From assembly GCA_030737875.1 (NCBI GenBank), contig CM060915.1:901038177-901102176 (forward strand): a DNA stretch of 64,000 nt, given 5' to 3'. Below are positions 48,197-59,127 of this stretch, piece by piece. A model generated the notes under the pieces. That model did not search any database, was not told the origin of the DNA, and saw nothing but the letters and a program-made list of their open reading frames with translations. Position numbers and translations under genes: made by a program. This DNA comes from Allium sativum. Its lineage: Eukaryota > Streptophyta > Magnoliopsida > Asparagales > Amaryllidaceae. Each line of letters starts with the position of its first letter. Positions within the stretch are counted from its first letter, which is position 1.

Positions 48197-48435
48197 TTTG
48201 GTTAAGCTTAGTTCTGGAATATAACATATTAACGAACTCGTCAGAAATAGAACCAGTAGTGTTCTAGGACGGGCAACTCTATACAGATAGGATCAGTAAT
48301 ATCCTAGTATGAGTAAAGCAAAATGAAATTACACCTCGATAGACACATTTACATTTGGAGTATGTGTTTTTATATTTTAAATTATCTTTTCTGTGACCTG
48401 ACACTTGATCTGCTAATTGCAGAAGTGCTAGAAAA

Positions 48436-50649
48436 ATGAGTGTCGGAAACAGGAGAAATGCAGAACCCGATCTAGAGGCTCTATTAAAGAGATATCGAAA
48501 TCTGAACGGAGCACAGTTCTCGGGCAATGAATCTATTATTCAAACTCAAGCTTGGGTGAGCTCTGTAGGAAGAATATTTGAGCGTATCCAGTTGAGAGAT
48601 GATCAGAAAAGATTAGTAGCCTCTTGGGCGCTCAAAGAAGAAGCTTTAATCTGGTGGGAAACAATCATCAAAGATAATCCGGAAGTTGATATCACCTGGG
48701 ACAGATTCAAAGAGATTTTCCTAGAAAGATTTACTCCTCCCGAAGCAACCGAGCGATTATGTGATGAATTTTCTTATCTGATACAAGGTGATATGACCAT
48801 CCCAGAATATCATAAGAAATACAACGAGCTTTTTCACTTTGCTCCTCATCTGATTCAAGATCCAAAGAGAAAGAATCTGAGATTTATTCATGGCCTGCAA
48901 AGGAGATATCAGAATAGTGTAATGAGGAATGTGAAGCTTCCTTTTTCAGAAATGATATACATGGCTTATCAATATGAAGATCTCCATAAGAAAGGAATGT
49001 TATGCGACGAAGAAGAAGTCAGTTCTAGTGACAAAGCAGAGTCGGAAACTGATATTCCTGAAGCCTGTACGAGATCTGAGGTCAGTAGGAAGCCCAGTGC
49101 CAAGAGGAAAAGGGCTGAATCTGGGAAAGAACCTGTAACGACAGCGGTATGCAGTAACTGCAATTGGCAAGGACATCTCTCGATAAGTTGCAGATCTCTA
49201 AAGAAACAAGTAAAGGATGGGTCTAAATCCGGTAAGAGGTTACAAGAGAAAAGAGGATGCCATAAGTGCCATCAGGCTGGGCATATTGCGAAAAACTGCC
49301 CGCTATCTCAGAAATCTGAAGCAGTACAAGTGAATGAAGTGGCAGAAGTGCCTGCATCTTCGTCTACTCAGGAAAGGTCTGATGTTTTAGAAGGCACGCT
49401 CAATGTCAAGAACATTCCAGTTAAAGTACCGTTTGATACTGGCGCGTCACGAAGCTTTATTGCAAAGAGTGCAGTCAAGAAATTGGATTTGAAATTGAAG
49501 AAGCTCAAAGAACCAATGACTGTCCAAAATCCAGTTGGGGGTTCCATCGGTCTCAGTTGGGTTTGTGGGGTGCCTGTCTCTTTTTCCTGCTATAAATTCC
49601 CTACTATCTCTGTCGTCATGAATTTTAATGAATTCGATCTTATTTTGGGATTGGATTGGTTAACCAAATATGAGGCGGAGGTTAGATGCGCCGAGAGAGT
49701 TGTTAAAGCAAAGGCCCAATCAGGGAGTTATATAACCATACCATGTGAAGGCCCGAATTCAAATAGAAAAGACTTTTGGTCGGCTCTAAATGTTTCTCCA
49801 GCCCAAATAGAAAATATCCCTGATGCTACAGAGAATATTCCTGACCTCATCAAAGATATTCCTGTCGTCAAGAACTATGCGGATGTGTTCGAGGAAGTTG
49901 TTCGCTTACCTCCGCAAAGAGAAATAGATTTCAAGATCGCTTTGATTCCCAATGCAAGGCCGGTAGTTCACGCTATTCGAAGAATGTCCTTGAAAGAGAA
50001 AGAAGAACTTGACAATCAAACACGACAGCTAGTATGGAAGGGTCTGATCAGGCCCAGTTTCTCTAATTGGGGAGCAGCAGTGGTGTTTGTCCCAAAATCT
50101 GATGGTACTCTACGTCTATGTGTGGATTATCGTGATTTAAACAAGCAGACAATAAAGAATAAATATCCATTGCCGCGGATTGATGATTTGTTGGATCGAT
50201 TAAATGGCGCACAAGTATTTTCACGAATGGACCTAGCTACAGGTTTCCATCAACTTCGTATCGCCGAGGAGTGTGTTCCTTTGACAGCATTCAGAGGTCC
50301 AGATTTATTCTACGAGTGGTTAGTAATGCCGTTCGGCTTATGTAACGCTCCAGCCTATTTCGTCGATCTAATGAACAGAGTATTCAGAGGAGTTTTGAAT
50401 AATTTTGTTCTGGTTTTCATTGACGATATTCTAATCTTCTCTAAATCAAAGGCCGAACACGAAAAGCATTTGGAACAGGTTCTGGAAATCCTCAGAAGGA
50501 ATGTATTAAAAGCCAAACTATCCAAATGTATATTCTGGCAAGATGAAGTAAAATTTCTAGGCCACGTCGTATCGAAAGAAGGAATTGTTGTGGATCCAAG
50601 TAGAATCACGGCTATTCAAAACTGGAAACAGCCCAGTACTCCTACATAA
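48436..50649 (+). CDS. Element D gag-protease-RT portion of the polyprotein
   Basis: ATG at 48436 opens 737 codons to TAA at 50647-50649. Rough order by residue: Gag core (about 30-185, with LIWWETI and [10 protein letters not shown]); two CX2CX4HX4C knuckles, [14 protein letters not shown] (about 239-252) and [14 protein letters not shown] (about 275-288); aspartic protease with [10 protein letters not shown] (about 335) and LILGLDWL (about 405); then RT with [37 protein letters not shown] and the catalytic FIDDILIFS (about 665). The RT loop reads [10 protein letters not shown] instead of the commoner LRSGYHQIR. The protein would build the particle, mature it and copy element RNA. The stop falls where relatives have Glu just before [14 protein letters not shown], so it is probably a recent nonsense change. 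Confidence 0.92.
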   Translation: MSVGNRRNAEPDLEALLKRYRNLNGAQFSGNESIIQTQAWVSSVGRIFERIQLRDDQKRLVASWALKEEALIWWETIIKDNPEVDITWDRFKEIFLERFTPPEATERLCDEFSYLIQGDMTIPEYHKKYNELFHFAPHLIQDPKRKNLRFIHGLQRRYQNSVMRNVKLPFSEMIYMAYQYEDLHKKGMLCDEEEVSSSDKAESETDIPEACTRSEVSRKPSAKRKRAESGKEPVTTAVCSNCNWQGHLSISCRSLKKQVKDGSKSGKRLQEKRGCHKCHQAGHIAKNCPLSQKSEAVQVNEVAEVPASSSTQERSDVLEGTLNVKNIPVKVPFDTGASRSFIAKSAVKKLDLKLKKLKEPMTVQNPVGGSIGLSWVCGVPVSFSCYKFPTISVVMNFNEFDLILGLDWLTKYEAEVRCAERVVKAKAQSGSYITIPCEGPNSNRKDFWSALNVSPAQIENIPDATENIPDLIKDIPVVKNYADVFEEVVRLPPQREIDFKIALIPNARPVVHAIRRMSLKEKEELDNQTRQLVWKGLIRPSFSNWGAAVVFVPKSDGTLRLCVDYRDLNKQTIKNKYPLPRIDDLLDRLNGAQVFSRMDLATGFHQLRIAEECVPLTAFRGPDLFYEWLVMPFGLCNAPAYFVDLMNRVFRGVLNNFVLVFIDDILIFSKSKAEHEKHLEQVLEILRRNVLKAKLSKCIFWQDEVKFLGHVVSKEGIVVDPSRITAIQNWKQPSTPT

Positions 50650-51081
50650 GTCCGCAGTTTTCTCGGATTGGCTAGTTATTACCGGAAGTTCGTCAAAAAC
50701 TTTTCTAAGATATCTGGCCACTTAACGAAGCTTACAAAGAAGCACTCTAAATTCAAATGGACTCCAGAAAGTGAGGAGGCTTTTGAAGAGCTAAAGTTAA
50801 GACTAACGACTGCTCCAGTGTTAACCATCATCGATGGCAATCGGGATTTGAAAGTCTGGACTGATGCTTCTAGAGAAGGCCTTGGCGCAGTGTTAATGCA
50901 AAGGGGCCAAGTGATTGCTTATGCTAGCCGTCAGTTGAAGCCACACGAGAAGAACTACATAACTCATGATCTTGAGTTATTGGCTATAGTATTCGCCTTG
51001 AAAATCTGGAGACACTATCTTCTGGGTGAGAGATTTGAACTGTTTACAGATCACCAGTCGTTAAAGTATCTATTCACCTAG
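50650..51081 (+). pseudogene. Element D RT thumb and RNase H portion, between two stops
   Basis: Same frame as the upstream [18 protein letters not shown] directly after the stop, then the connection region and RNase H with [15 protein letters not shown], the ELLAI helix (Glu) and [13 protein letters not shown] (Asp). The main catalytic acids are therefore present. It ends at TAG 51079-51081, where relatives have Gln in the sequence KYLFxQKDL. Without the two stops it would be continuous with both neighbours. RNase H removes the RNA strand during reverse transcription. Confidence 0.88.
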
Positions 51082-52677
51082 AAAGACCTGATTCTGAGGC
51101 AGCAACGTTGGCTAGAGTTCCTTGCAGCATATGACTTTGAGATTATATACACTCCAGGGAAAGCCAATGTCGTGGCCGATGCGCTGAGCCGAAAGAATGA
51201 AATGATCGCCAGTTTTATTATCACGACTTCATTGCTAGATAAGATATTTTCTCTTCAGAAGGATGATCACTTCATTCAGAAGATCAGAGAGATAATTCAA
51301 AAGGGCAAACCCTCAAGTTTTCAGGTTGATAATGAGGGGATTCTAAGGCTGATGGGTCGAATCTGTGTTCCTAACATTGCTGAGCTCCGAAAGGAAGTTC
51401 TGTATGAATGCCACAAGTCAAAACTTAGTATCCATCCAGGAGTAAGCAAAATGTATAATCACATCAAATGCACTTTCTGGTGGAGGTCGATGAAGAGGGA
51501 CATTTCTTTATATGTTAGCCGATGCCCTACTTGCCAGCTAGTCAAAAGCGACCAACAGAAACTAGCTGGATTATTACAACCGCTAGACGTTCCTGGTTGG
51601 AAGTGGGAACATATTTCTATGGATTTCATTGATGGTTTGCCCAGAACCAGAAAAATAAATGACAGTGTTTGGGTGATCGTAGATCGCTTCACGAAGACCG
51701 CCCATTTCATACCTGTCAGATCAAACAGAACTGCTCAGAGTCTGGCGCAGATATATTTCAAGGAAATAGTTAGACTACATGGAGTGTCGCTCAGTATAGT
51801 CAGTGATAGAGACACAATATTCACTAGCAAATTCTGGGAGGCATTTCAAGTCGAACTGGGAACGAAGTTGAATTTGAGCACCGCTTATCATCCTCAGACA
51901 GACGGTCAGACTGAGAGGGTGAATCGTATTTTAGAAGATCTATTGCGGGCTTGTGTTCTAGATTTTGGTGGATCATGGGAAGACCATCTGCATTTGGCTG
52001 AATTCTCATATAACAACAGCTACCATGCGAGCCTGACAATGTCGCCATTCGAAGCGTTGTATGGTAGACCATGCCGACCTCCTGCTTGTTGGGTCGAACC
52101 TGGAAATAAACTTGTGTTGGGGCTTGATATGATTCGAGAAGCTGCCGACAAAGTCGATTTTTTTAAGAAACGATTACTGGCCGCTCAAAGCCGACAAAAG
52201 AGCTACGCCGATAGGAGAAGAAGAGATATATCCTTTGTTGTTGGCGACTATGTATATCTGAAAGTATCGCCGATGAGAGGAGTAATCCGGTTCGGTAAAA
52301 CAGGGAAATTGGCGCCTAAATTCATTGGTCCGTTTCCTATTATGGAACGGATCGGAACTCTCGCTTATAGGGTCAAACTGCCTGATTGGTTGCCTGGAGT
52401 TCATGATGTATTTCACATATCTCAACTTCGAAAGCACGTTCATGATCCAGACTTGATCGTGGAAGAAGCAGCTCAGCAGGATATTGAAATTACTCCAGAA
52501 TTAGCTGTGAGAAGAGAGCCGCTAAAGATTATCGGCAAAGAAACCAAAGAGCTGAGGAACAAGAAGGTTCGCTTAGTCAAAGTGAAATGGAGTGGAGATC
52601 CACGAGATTGTACTTGGGAAACTGAGGAGAGCATTCAGAAAGCTTATCCTAGATGCCGAGTGGATATCTCTATTTGA
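51082..52677 (+). pseudogene. Element D integrase and chromodomain-like portion
   Basis: Continues in frame after the TAG: KDLILRQQRWLEFLAAYDFE and ADALSRK end the RNase H/tether. Integrase then shows an HHCC zinc finger (H of YECHKSKLSIHPG, C of RCPTCQ), and the catalytic triad DFIDGLP, SDRDTIF and the Glu of TDGQTERVNR. YHPQTDGQT is typical of Ty3 integrases. The C-terminal part carries a GPF/Y-like segment (FIGPFPIMERIG..AYRVKLP) and a chromodomain-like tail (IGKETKELRNKKVRLVKVKW then CTWETEE), ending at TGA 52675-52677. Known: chromodomains steer chromovirus integration to heterochromatin. That fits the insertion of D into an older relative, but is inference. Confidence 0.9.
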
Positions 52678-53829
52678 CTCCGGTGCAAGGTACATTTACC
52701 ATACTTTGCATTACCAATCAGTTCTCTATTCTGTTGTTATTTTCTTTCCATGGATGTGCATTTTTAACTCTATAGTCTGAATGATTTCAAAAGAGTATAG
52801 AAATTGATTAGTATATTTTTGAAAAGTTAAAAACAATTGGATTGGTTGTTTGTGTTGTGTGATAGTAAATTTGATTAATTGAATTATTGAAATGATAGTT
52901 AATTTAATCAATAATGGGATAATGGTAGAATTTATTCATTTAAATCACACATTGAACTGATTAGAAAATAAATAGAAATATATACTTGTGCATTATATAT
53001 GTTCGAACAGGTAAATGGATTAGCTGTTGAGTAAAGATTTTATTTGCGTGCCCGACAAATAGGTAAACCTTAATGAGTTGGATGCGAAATATTATTATAT
53101 CAACTCCTGTGAATGCCATTGGATGCGGAGTGCTGGTTATTCTGTGTGAAATAATAAACGTCGCCATAGGATAGTAACAATTAATTTTGAACTACATTAC
53201 ATGGCATACTTCTGGAAGATAGGCATACTTCATCATATTCCACATAAGCATTTGGAGCTTGTGTGATGAGGTGGAAGATTTACCATACGAGCGAGAGGCT
53301 TGTATGGCGATGACTATATTTTACAGGTTGAACTGATGACTGTTATGGACTATTTAAATTGTAACGATTAAATTGCCAGATTAATAAAAACCCCACACGG
53401 GTCTGGAGTTGACAATAATCACGTCTCTCTAGTTATTAGATACGGCACATGGACTATTTATTTCCCACACGGGACGAGGTGACGAGGATTTATCCTCTGG
53501 AGCATTTAAAATACACACTCCCTCAGGTTTTGACAGAGTGACGAGAATTTATTCTCTGGAGTTATTATCAATACACGCTCCCCTGTAAACACCAGAATAT
53601 ATCACTATAAATATGTGTATGCTTATTAGGATTTATTGGGTACCTAATACGGCCCAATAAATTTCCAAACCCCTCCCCGTACAAAGGAGGTTATGGCGAA
53701 ATTTTTCGAAAATTCCGGGTGTTAGCCAAAATTTTGAAGAATTTGAAAATTCTTAGAAACTGAAAAGTTTGATAATTGAAGCCAGATCGAACGTAGAGTT
53801 GACGAATCAAACCACTTTCGACTTTGTCC
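52678..53829 (+). other. 3' untranslated region of element D
   Basis: Non-coding sequence between the polyprotein stop and the polypurine tract. It includes a duplicated block (about 53474-53580) with the inverted repeats GAGGATTTATCCTC (53484-53497) and GAGAATTTATTCTC (53543-53556), each followed by TGGAG. The motif GTACAAAGGAGGTTATGG at 53679-53696 is shared with element C. Confidence 0.7.
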
Positions 53830-53864
53830 CTTTTCGGGGACGAAAAGTTTTAAGTGGGGGAGAT
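53830..53864 (+). promoter_or_regulatory. GNRA-capped hairpin and polypurine tract of element D
   Basis: CTTTTCG-GGGA-CGAAAAG (53830-53847) is a perfect 7-bp stem with a GGGA tetraloop. The purine run AAGTGGGGGAGA (53852-53863) follows and abuts the LTR start at 53865. The outer two stem pairs differ from those of element E but remain complementary. Confidence 0.75.
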
Positions 53865-55510
53865 TGTAACGACCCAGAAAATCTGAACCAATTTAAATTT
53901 TTTAAATTGGCTAAAATAATGGATTTTAAATATTTAAAATAAATATTTAAAATAATGGCAATGAAAAGTGAGTTTGAATCGACGTTTAAAAACAAATATA
54001 ATTAATTCTAATTATAAACAAGGCCTGAAATGGCGCTGTAGTTTCAAAAATTGAATTCAAACTTTGTCGGACTGTACCGGGTGCAAAACAAAACGGATTT
54101 TAGTGAAACCAAAAATATTTAAATCTGTTAGTGAATACCTTTCTAACGAATCTGAAAAATCAAATTTTCATAACAGAAAGCAAAAGTTATGGCCAAATGA
54201 ATTTTCAGAAAGGTCGCTATGGAATTTATATAGCCCGTGAAATTGGCCATTTTGCATACGACCTCGGAATTCGACGAAACCACTTTTGTTGGATCCGGGA
54301 TGTGAAGTTATTGCTAGGTTTCAAATTTCATAATTTTTGAAGATAGTATGTGAGCGTGGCAAAGGAAAACGTGTTTTGGTCAATTACAGTTAAATTGGAT
54401 CGACCAGAAATGGGCCTTTTTGCAAATGGTCTCAGAATTCGACGAAACTAGTTTTGTTGGGAACGTATCGTCAAAACATAGCCAGATTTATTTTTCTGGA
54501 ATTTTTCGAATCAGTTTGTGGCCTTGGCAAACTGAAATGTACGTTCAAATCGAATATTGAATGTTATATATTTTAAATTTAATGGAAACTGACTGAAACA
54601 GTCGAATGGGCCTACGAAACATATCCCATTGTGTTCGGAATTGGGGTAAAACGCTAGGGACGACAGTCGTTGGGTTTGGATTAGAGTTCGTATGAGATAA
54701 GGGGTATTTTCGAAATTTTAAAAATATATAAATAAAAGAAAAAATATGATTGGTTGGCCATTTTCTCTCTCCCCGTTTTTTTTCTGGAACCCCCCCACCC
54801 CACGAACGACGGCGAACGTTCCTCCCTTCCCATCCAAAATCTGGCCGCCACGTCCATCGTCGACCAACCCTCCAGTAGAGTTTTTCGAAGCCCTCCTCCT
54901 CCTCTCCAAATCCGACTCGACCTCGTCACCCCTCATCGCTCCTAGCTCGAGAACCAACCCCTCAAACCCGCCGCGTTTCGCCCCAAAATCCACCTCGATC
55001 GTCAGCTCGAGTTCGTCACGGTGGGGACCCCCTGGAGCGGGTTTCCGAGCCCGTTGTCGTGGTGAAGTCGGATCGAAGCAACACTTCGCGGATTGGAAAC
55101 AAATCGGAAACCTAGTTTCGAAGTTTAAAGGAGGTAAACGGGTTTAAATTTCTGAACTGAAATTAACACTTTAAAGTGTTGCAAAACTTTGAAAAATCAT
55201 ATCTTTTTCGTTCGTTAACGAAATTCGATGAAACAGGAAACATCGTGACCGTGTGGACGTCTTCTACATTCTAAAAGAGACCGCATATTTTTCTGAGCCT
55301 TCTTCTATTTTTGGTGGAGTGGAACCCAATGTGAGATTTCTAATTTATAAACGATATGGAAAACGACGATGTATAAATTATATAGTCGATGTATGAGTTA
55401 TATAAGCGTTGTACACCTCATGTATAAGCGTTGTATAAGTTGTACGTTCGACGTATAAGTTGTATATGCGTTGTAAAAATTATATATGTGTTGAAATAGA
55501 AGTGAATTGC

Positions 55511-55565
<55 letters not shown>

Positions 55566-58500
55566 GCCCCTCGTCCACAAACCATGGACGATATTTATTG
55601 GTTGTGATTGGTGTGAAAATTGATTGATAGCGAATGGTTGATTGGGATTGTTTGTGGTTGATATTGATTGATTGTGGTTGAAAAATACCCATTTGTGGTT
55701 GAGAAATATTTCGTTGAAACCACATAGGATTAGTTTGTGGAAATGAAATAAATATATACATGCCGCCTGCGTGCAAACTAGATGCATGATCCCCATTGTC
55801 AAAAACCGCGAGGTTTTAAGGTAGAGCGAGGAGCCGTACTAGGGACGGTCCCGGTTTTAACTACCCTGTCGTTATGCTGCCGAAATTTTGAATTATTTTC
55901 ATTTGCTGAAACTATATTTATTCGTTGAATTGAAATTCATGTGTTGAATGGTATTCGTGTTTTAAATATAAAAATCACCTTTTTATCTATTTATATAAAC
56001 TATAGAAAACCTTCGTGTGTTGAATCAATATTCGTTCGTTGAATTGAAATTCATGTGTTGAATGGTATTCGTGTTTTAAATATAAAAATCACCTTTTTAT
56101 CTATTTATATAAACTATAGAAAACCTTCATGTGTTGAATCGATATTCATTCGTTGAATTGAAATTCATGTGTTGAATGGTATTCGTGTTTTAAATAAAAA
56201 AATCACCTTTTTATCTATTTATATAAACTATAGAAAACCTTCATGTGTTGAATCGATATTCATTCGTTGAATTGAAATTCATGTGTTGAATGGTATTCGT
56301 GTTTTAAATATAAAAATCACCTTTTTATCTATTTATATAAACTATAGAAAACCTTCATGTGTTGAATCGATATTCACTCGTAGGATTGAAATTCATGTGT
56401 TGAATGGTATTCATATTTTGAAAGAAATTGTTTTATAATAAAAATCCCATTTTTAACATCAATATGAAATATATAAAATAATCCTGTTTTGAAATAAATT
56501 GTTTTACAATAAAAATCCTATTTTTATCACCTATATTATCTATACGAAATAATAGTGTTTTGAAATGAATTGTTTTACAATAAAAATCACATTTTTATTA
56601 TATAAACGAATCGTTAAAAATAGTGAAGTGTTGAAATAGAAGACTGTTAGATAAAAATATCGTTTTTATCAAATGTATGAAAAGAATGTAGCTTTGAAAT
56701 CGAAGAATCGATATATATATATATAAATAGAATTAAAATATATCGAATAACGACGCTGCAGTTCGTATTTTGAAACCGTGATTTCAAACGATTATACCGG
56801 GAGATCCGACCATCGGATTTTCCTGAAATCGCAACCGTTGGGTTCGCCTTGGAAATATCTTTCCAACGGCACCAACTTCGTAAAAATCCAACGGTTGGAT
56901 TGTCTGGAATGTTTAATTCAAATCTGAAGAAAAACAGCGCCGGAATCAATTATATATATATATATAATTATATTTAATCGAATAACGACACTGCAGTTCG
57001 TATTTTGAAATCGAAACTTCAAACGATTATACCGGGAGATCCGACCGTCGGATTTTCCCGAAACTGGAACCGTTGGATTCGTTTTGAAAAGATCTTTCTA
57101 ATGATGTAAATTTTGTGAAGATCCAATGGTTAGATTTTCAGATATGTGTAAATCAAATCTGAAGAAAAACAGCGCCACGGTCGCGTTATGGCCCGAAGCG
57201 TCGTTTTAAATAAATTGGCTATTTTAAAATGAATAAAAATAGCGATAAATCGTTATAAAATATTATAAACGATATGGATGTGATTTAGAAATTAACTGAA
57301 GGTTGGCTAAGTCGAGTGGTTTCCTGGGTGTTGATCTGATGTTTGTTTCGGCCTTCGGGGTTAATATTTGGCAAATCGTTCTCTTACTGATTGACAGTTA
57401 GTGACTAATGAATTGAAATGATGCGTATGTATGTTAGTATTGCACTTGTTTATTATGTACGCGAGTTTCTTAGAAAGACCGGGTTTATCCCATTCTGAAT
57501 AACTGAATCGACGATAAGAAATCGAAGAGGAAGACGGTGGTCGAAGACCGGAGATCTTCACCTCGTTTGGATGGTAACCGAGGTCCTGATTGGGAGGCAT
57601 CCCGAAATATGGATAATGAGTGGTGATCGTCCAGACGTACGTGGTGATCGATGGGTTTGCGAGGTATATAGTGCCTCTGGTTTCGTTCAGACACAGAACA
57701 GACTTGTAAATGGACTGTGTGTCTGACATTGGATTTTATTCTGTGTTGATTTATCTCTGTTAAATATACATCTGTTTGGCGGCGGAGAATTTATTCATTT
57801 GCTTAACGCCCTTCTCTGAAACGCATGAGCTCAGAGGTTGTATATCGATGGACATCAGACGCATGGCATGAACTGCTAGTGTGGCATGCCTAAGTGGCAA
57901 ATGAACAGGGCTTCTGTTGAAAAGCAAAGTCTTGTGGAGATGATCAAAGCACCGCCTGTGTGGCGTAGCTTTGTGTATAACGTGAAATCGCGAGCCTCAC
58001 ACCCGGTATGAACCAGAAACGGGAGAAAGGACCTCAGGGAGGACATACGTTTCTTTCTAGTTAGAAGTGGCATCAGTGGTTTTACACGCCCTGACGAGTT
58101 TGACTTATGTGGTTGTTGCTGTTGCGAGGCGCCTCGGTTAGATCGGACGATCCGGGTCCGATGGAGTCATTCGTTGGCTCGTTTACGCCCCATAGGGCGG
58201 GGAAACGCATTGTTCAGGCATTTTAATCCACATCGGTGGACCGGCCCTGTCGCTCCAAGGGCCCACCTGAGTCTGGGTCCTGTGGCTCGGGCTAGAGAGT
58301 CACGAATTCGGTAAGGACTATCTTTTTCCTTGGTTCATGACGGAAATCCAATTTCCAAATACGTGATTGTGCGGTTTTGATTGTATATATATATGGCGAC
58401 ATGATATATGGTACCCATGCCGCCTATGATTGATAGTTATGATTTGAAATTGTTTTCAAAACATATAAACACTAGCAATAATATCAAATGCCTTTGTTTT

Positions 58501-59127
58501 ATTCGTATCAAGCATATTTTGGCCGTTATAAGGTAAAAACTCTATCCTCCGGTTTGCGTTGCATTGTGTGATGGGAACTGAGTCTTATAATGGCTTCATT
58601 TTTATAAAAAGCATTGCGATGATTAAAAGAATGATTTGTTTTAAAGCACTGGAAATCCAATGGAGTAAACCCGTTCCACGAAAGTGGCGTGGTCCTGTGA
58701 TTGGCCATAAAATAAATGTGTTGAGTAGATTTCTCATACCAGTCCATGACTGACTCGTAGTTTGTTTCACTTTCAAACTCGGGTGCCCCTTTTTCTACAC
58801 GGGCAGCCTTGTGTTCAGGTTTAGCAGGCTTTATCTGTATAGCTGGAGCTGAAGATGGATTCTATTATTTATCTCTTTTTGTGCTGTTCAGCTCCTATTG
58901 TACATATTTTGTTTGTTTCCGCTGTAGATATATATGTATAGTTGAACTGTAATTGTACTAAGTAAGATCCTGTATACTGTGTAACTCTGATGATTACTTT
59001 TATCCAGTATATTCTATTGTTCATTATCTGGTGTATTTATTTAATTCTGTTCTGCTGTTATCTGTTTCTGTGTTATATTCCAATGATTACCCTTGTCTCC
59101 GTCTGAATGGGATTTGGGGTCGTCACA
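53865..59127 (+). repeat. 3' LTR of element D (5263 bp)
   Basis: Starts TGTAACGACCC and ends GGGGTCGTCACA, colinear with the 5' LTR throughout. It has five rather than six 114-bp units and a slightly longer (TA)n tract. Substitutions are sparse in sampled stretches. It is followed by GAAAC and then by the resumed O LTR. Confidence 0.93.

Larger units (their letters stand above)
42808..59127 (+). mobile_element. Element D: nearly complete Tekay/Del-type chromovirus
   Basis: 5' LTR 42808-48181, primer site 48185-48196, a single polyprotein frame 48436-52677, a 1.2-kb 3' untranslated region, hairpin and polypurine tract 53830-53864, and 3' LTR 53865-59127. Flanking pentamers are GAATC (42803-42807) and GAAAC (59128-59132), a target duplication with one mismatch. 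D sits within the LTR of element O, a relative. Long LTRs, the CCHC-PR-RT-RH-IN order and a chromodomain-like tail indicate a plant chromovirus. Two stop codons in the polyprotein are the only obvious coding damage. Confidence 0.9.
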
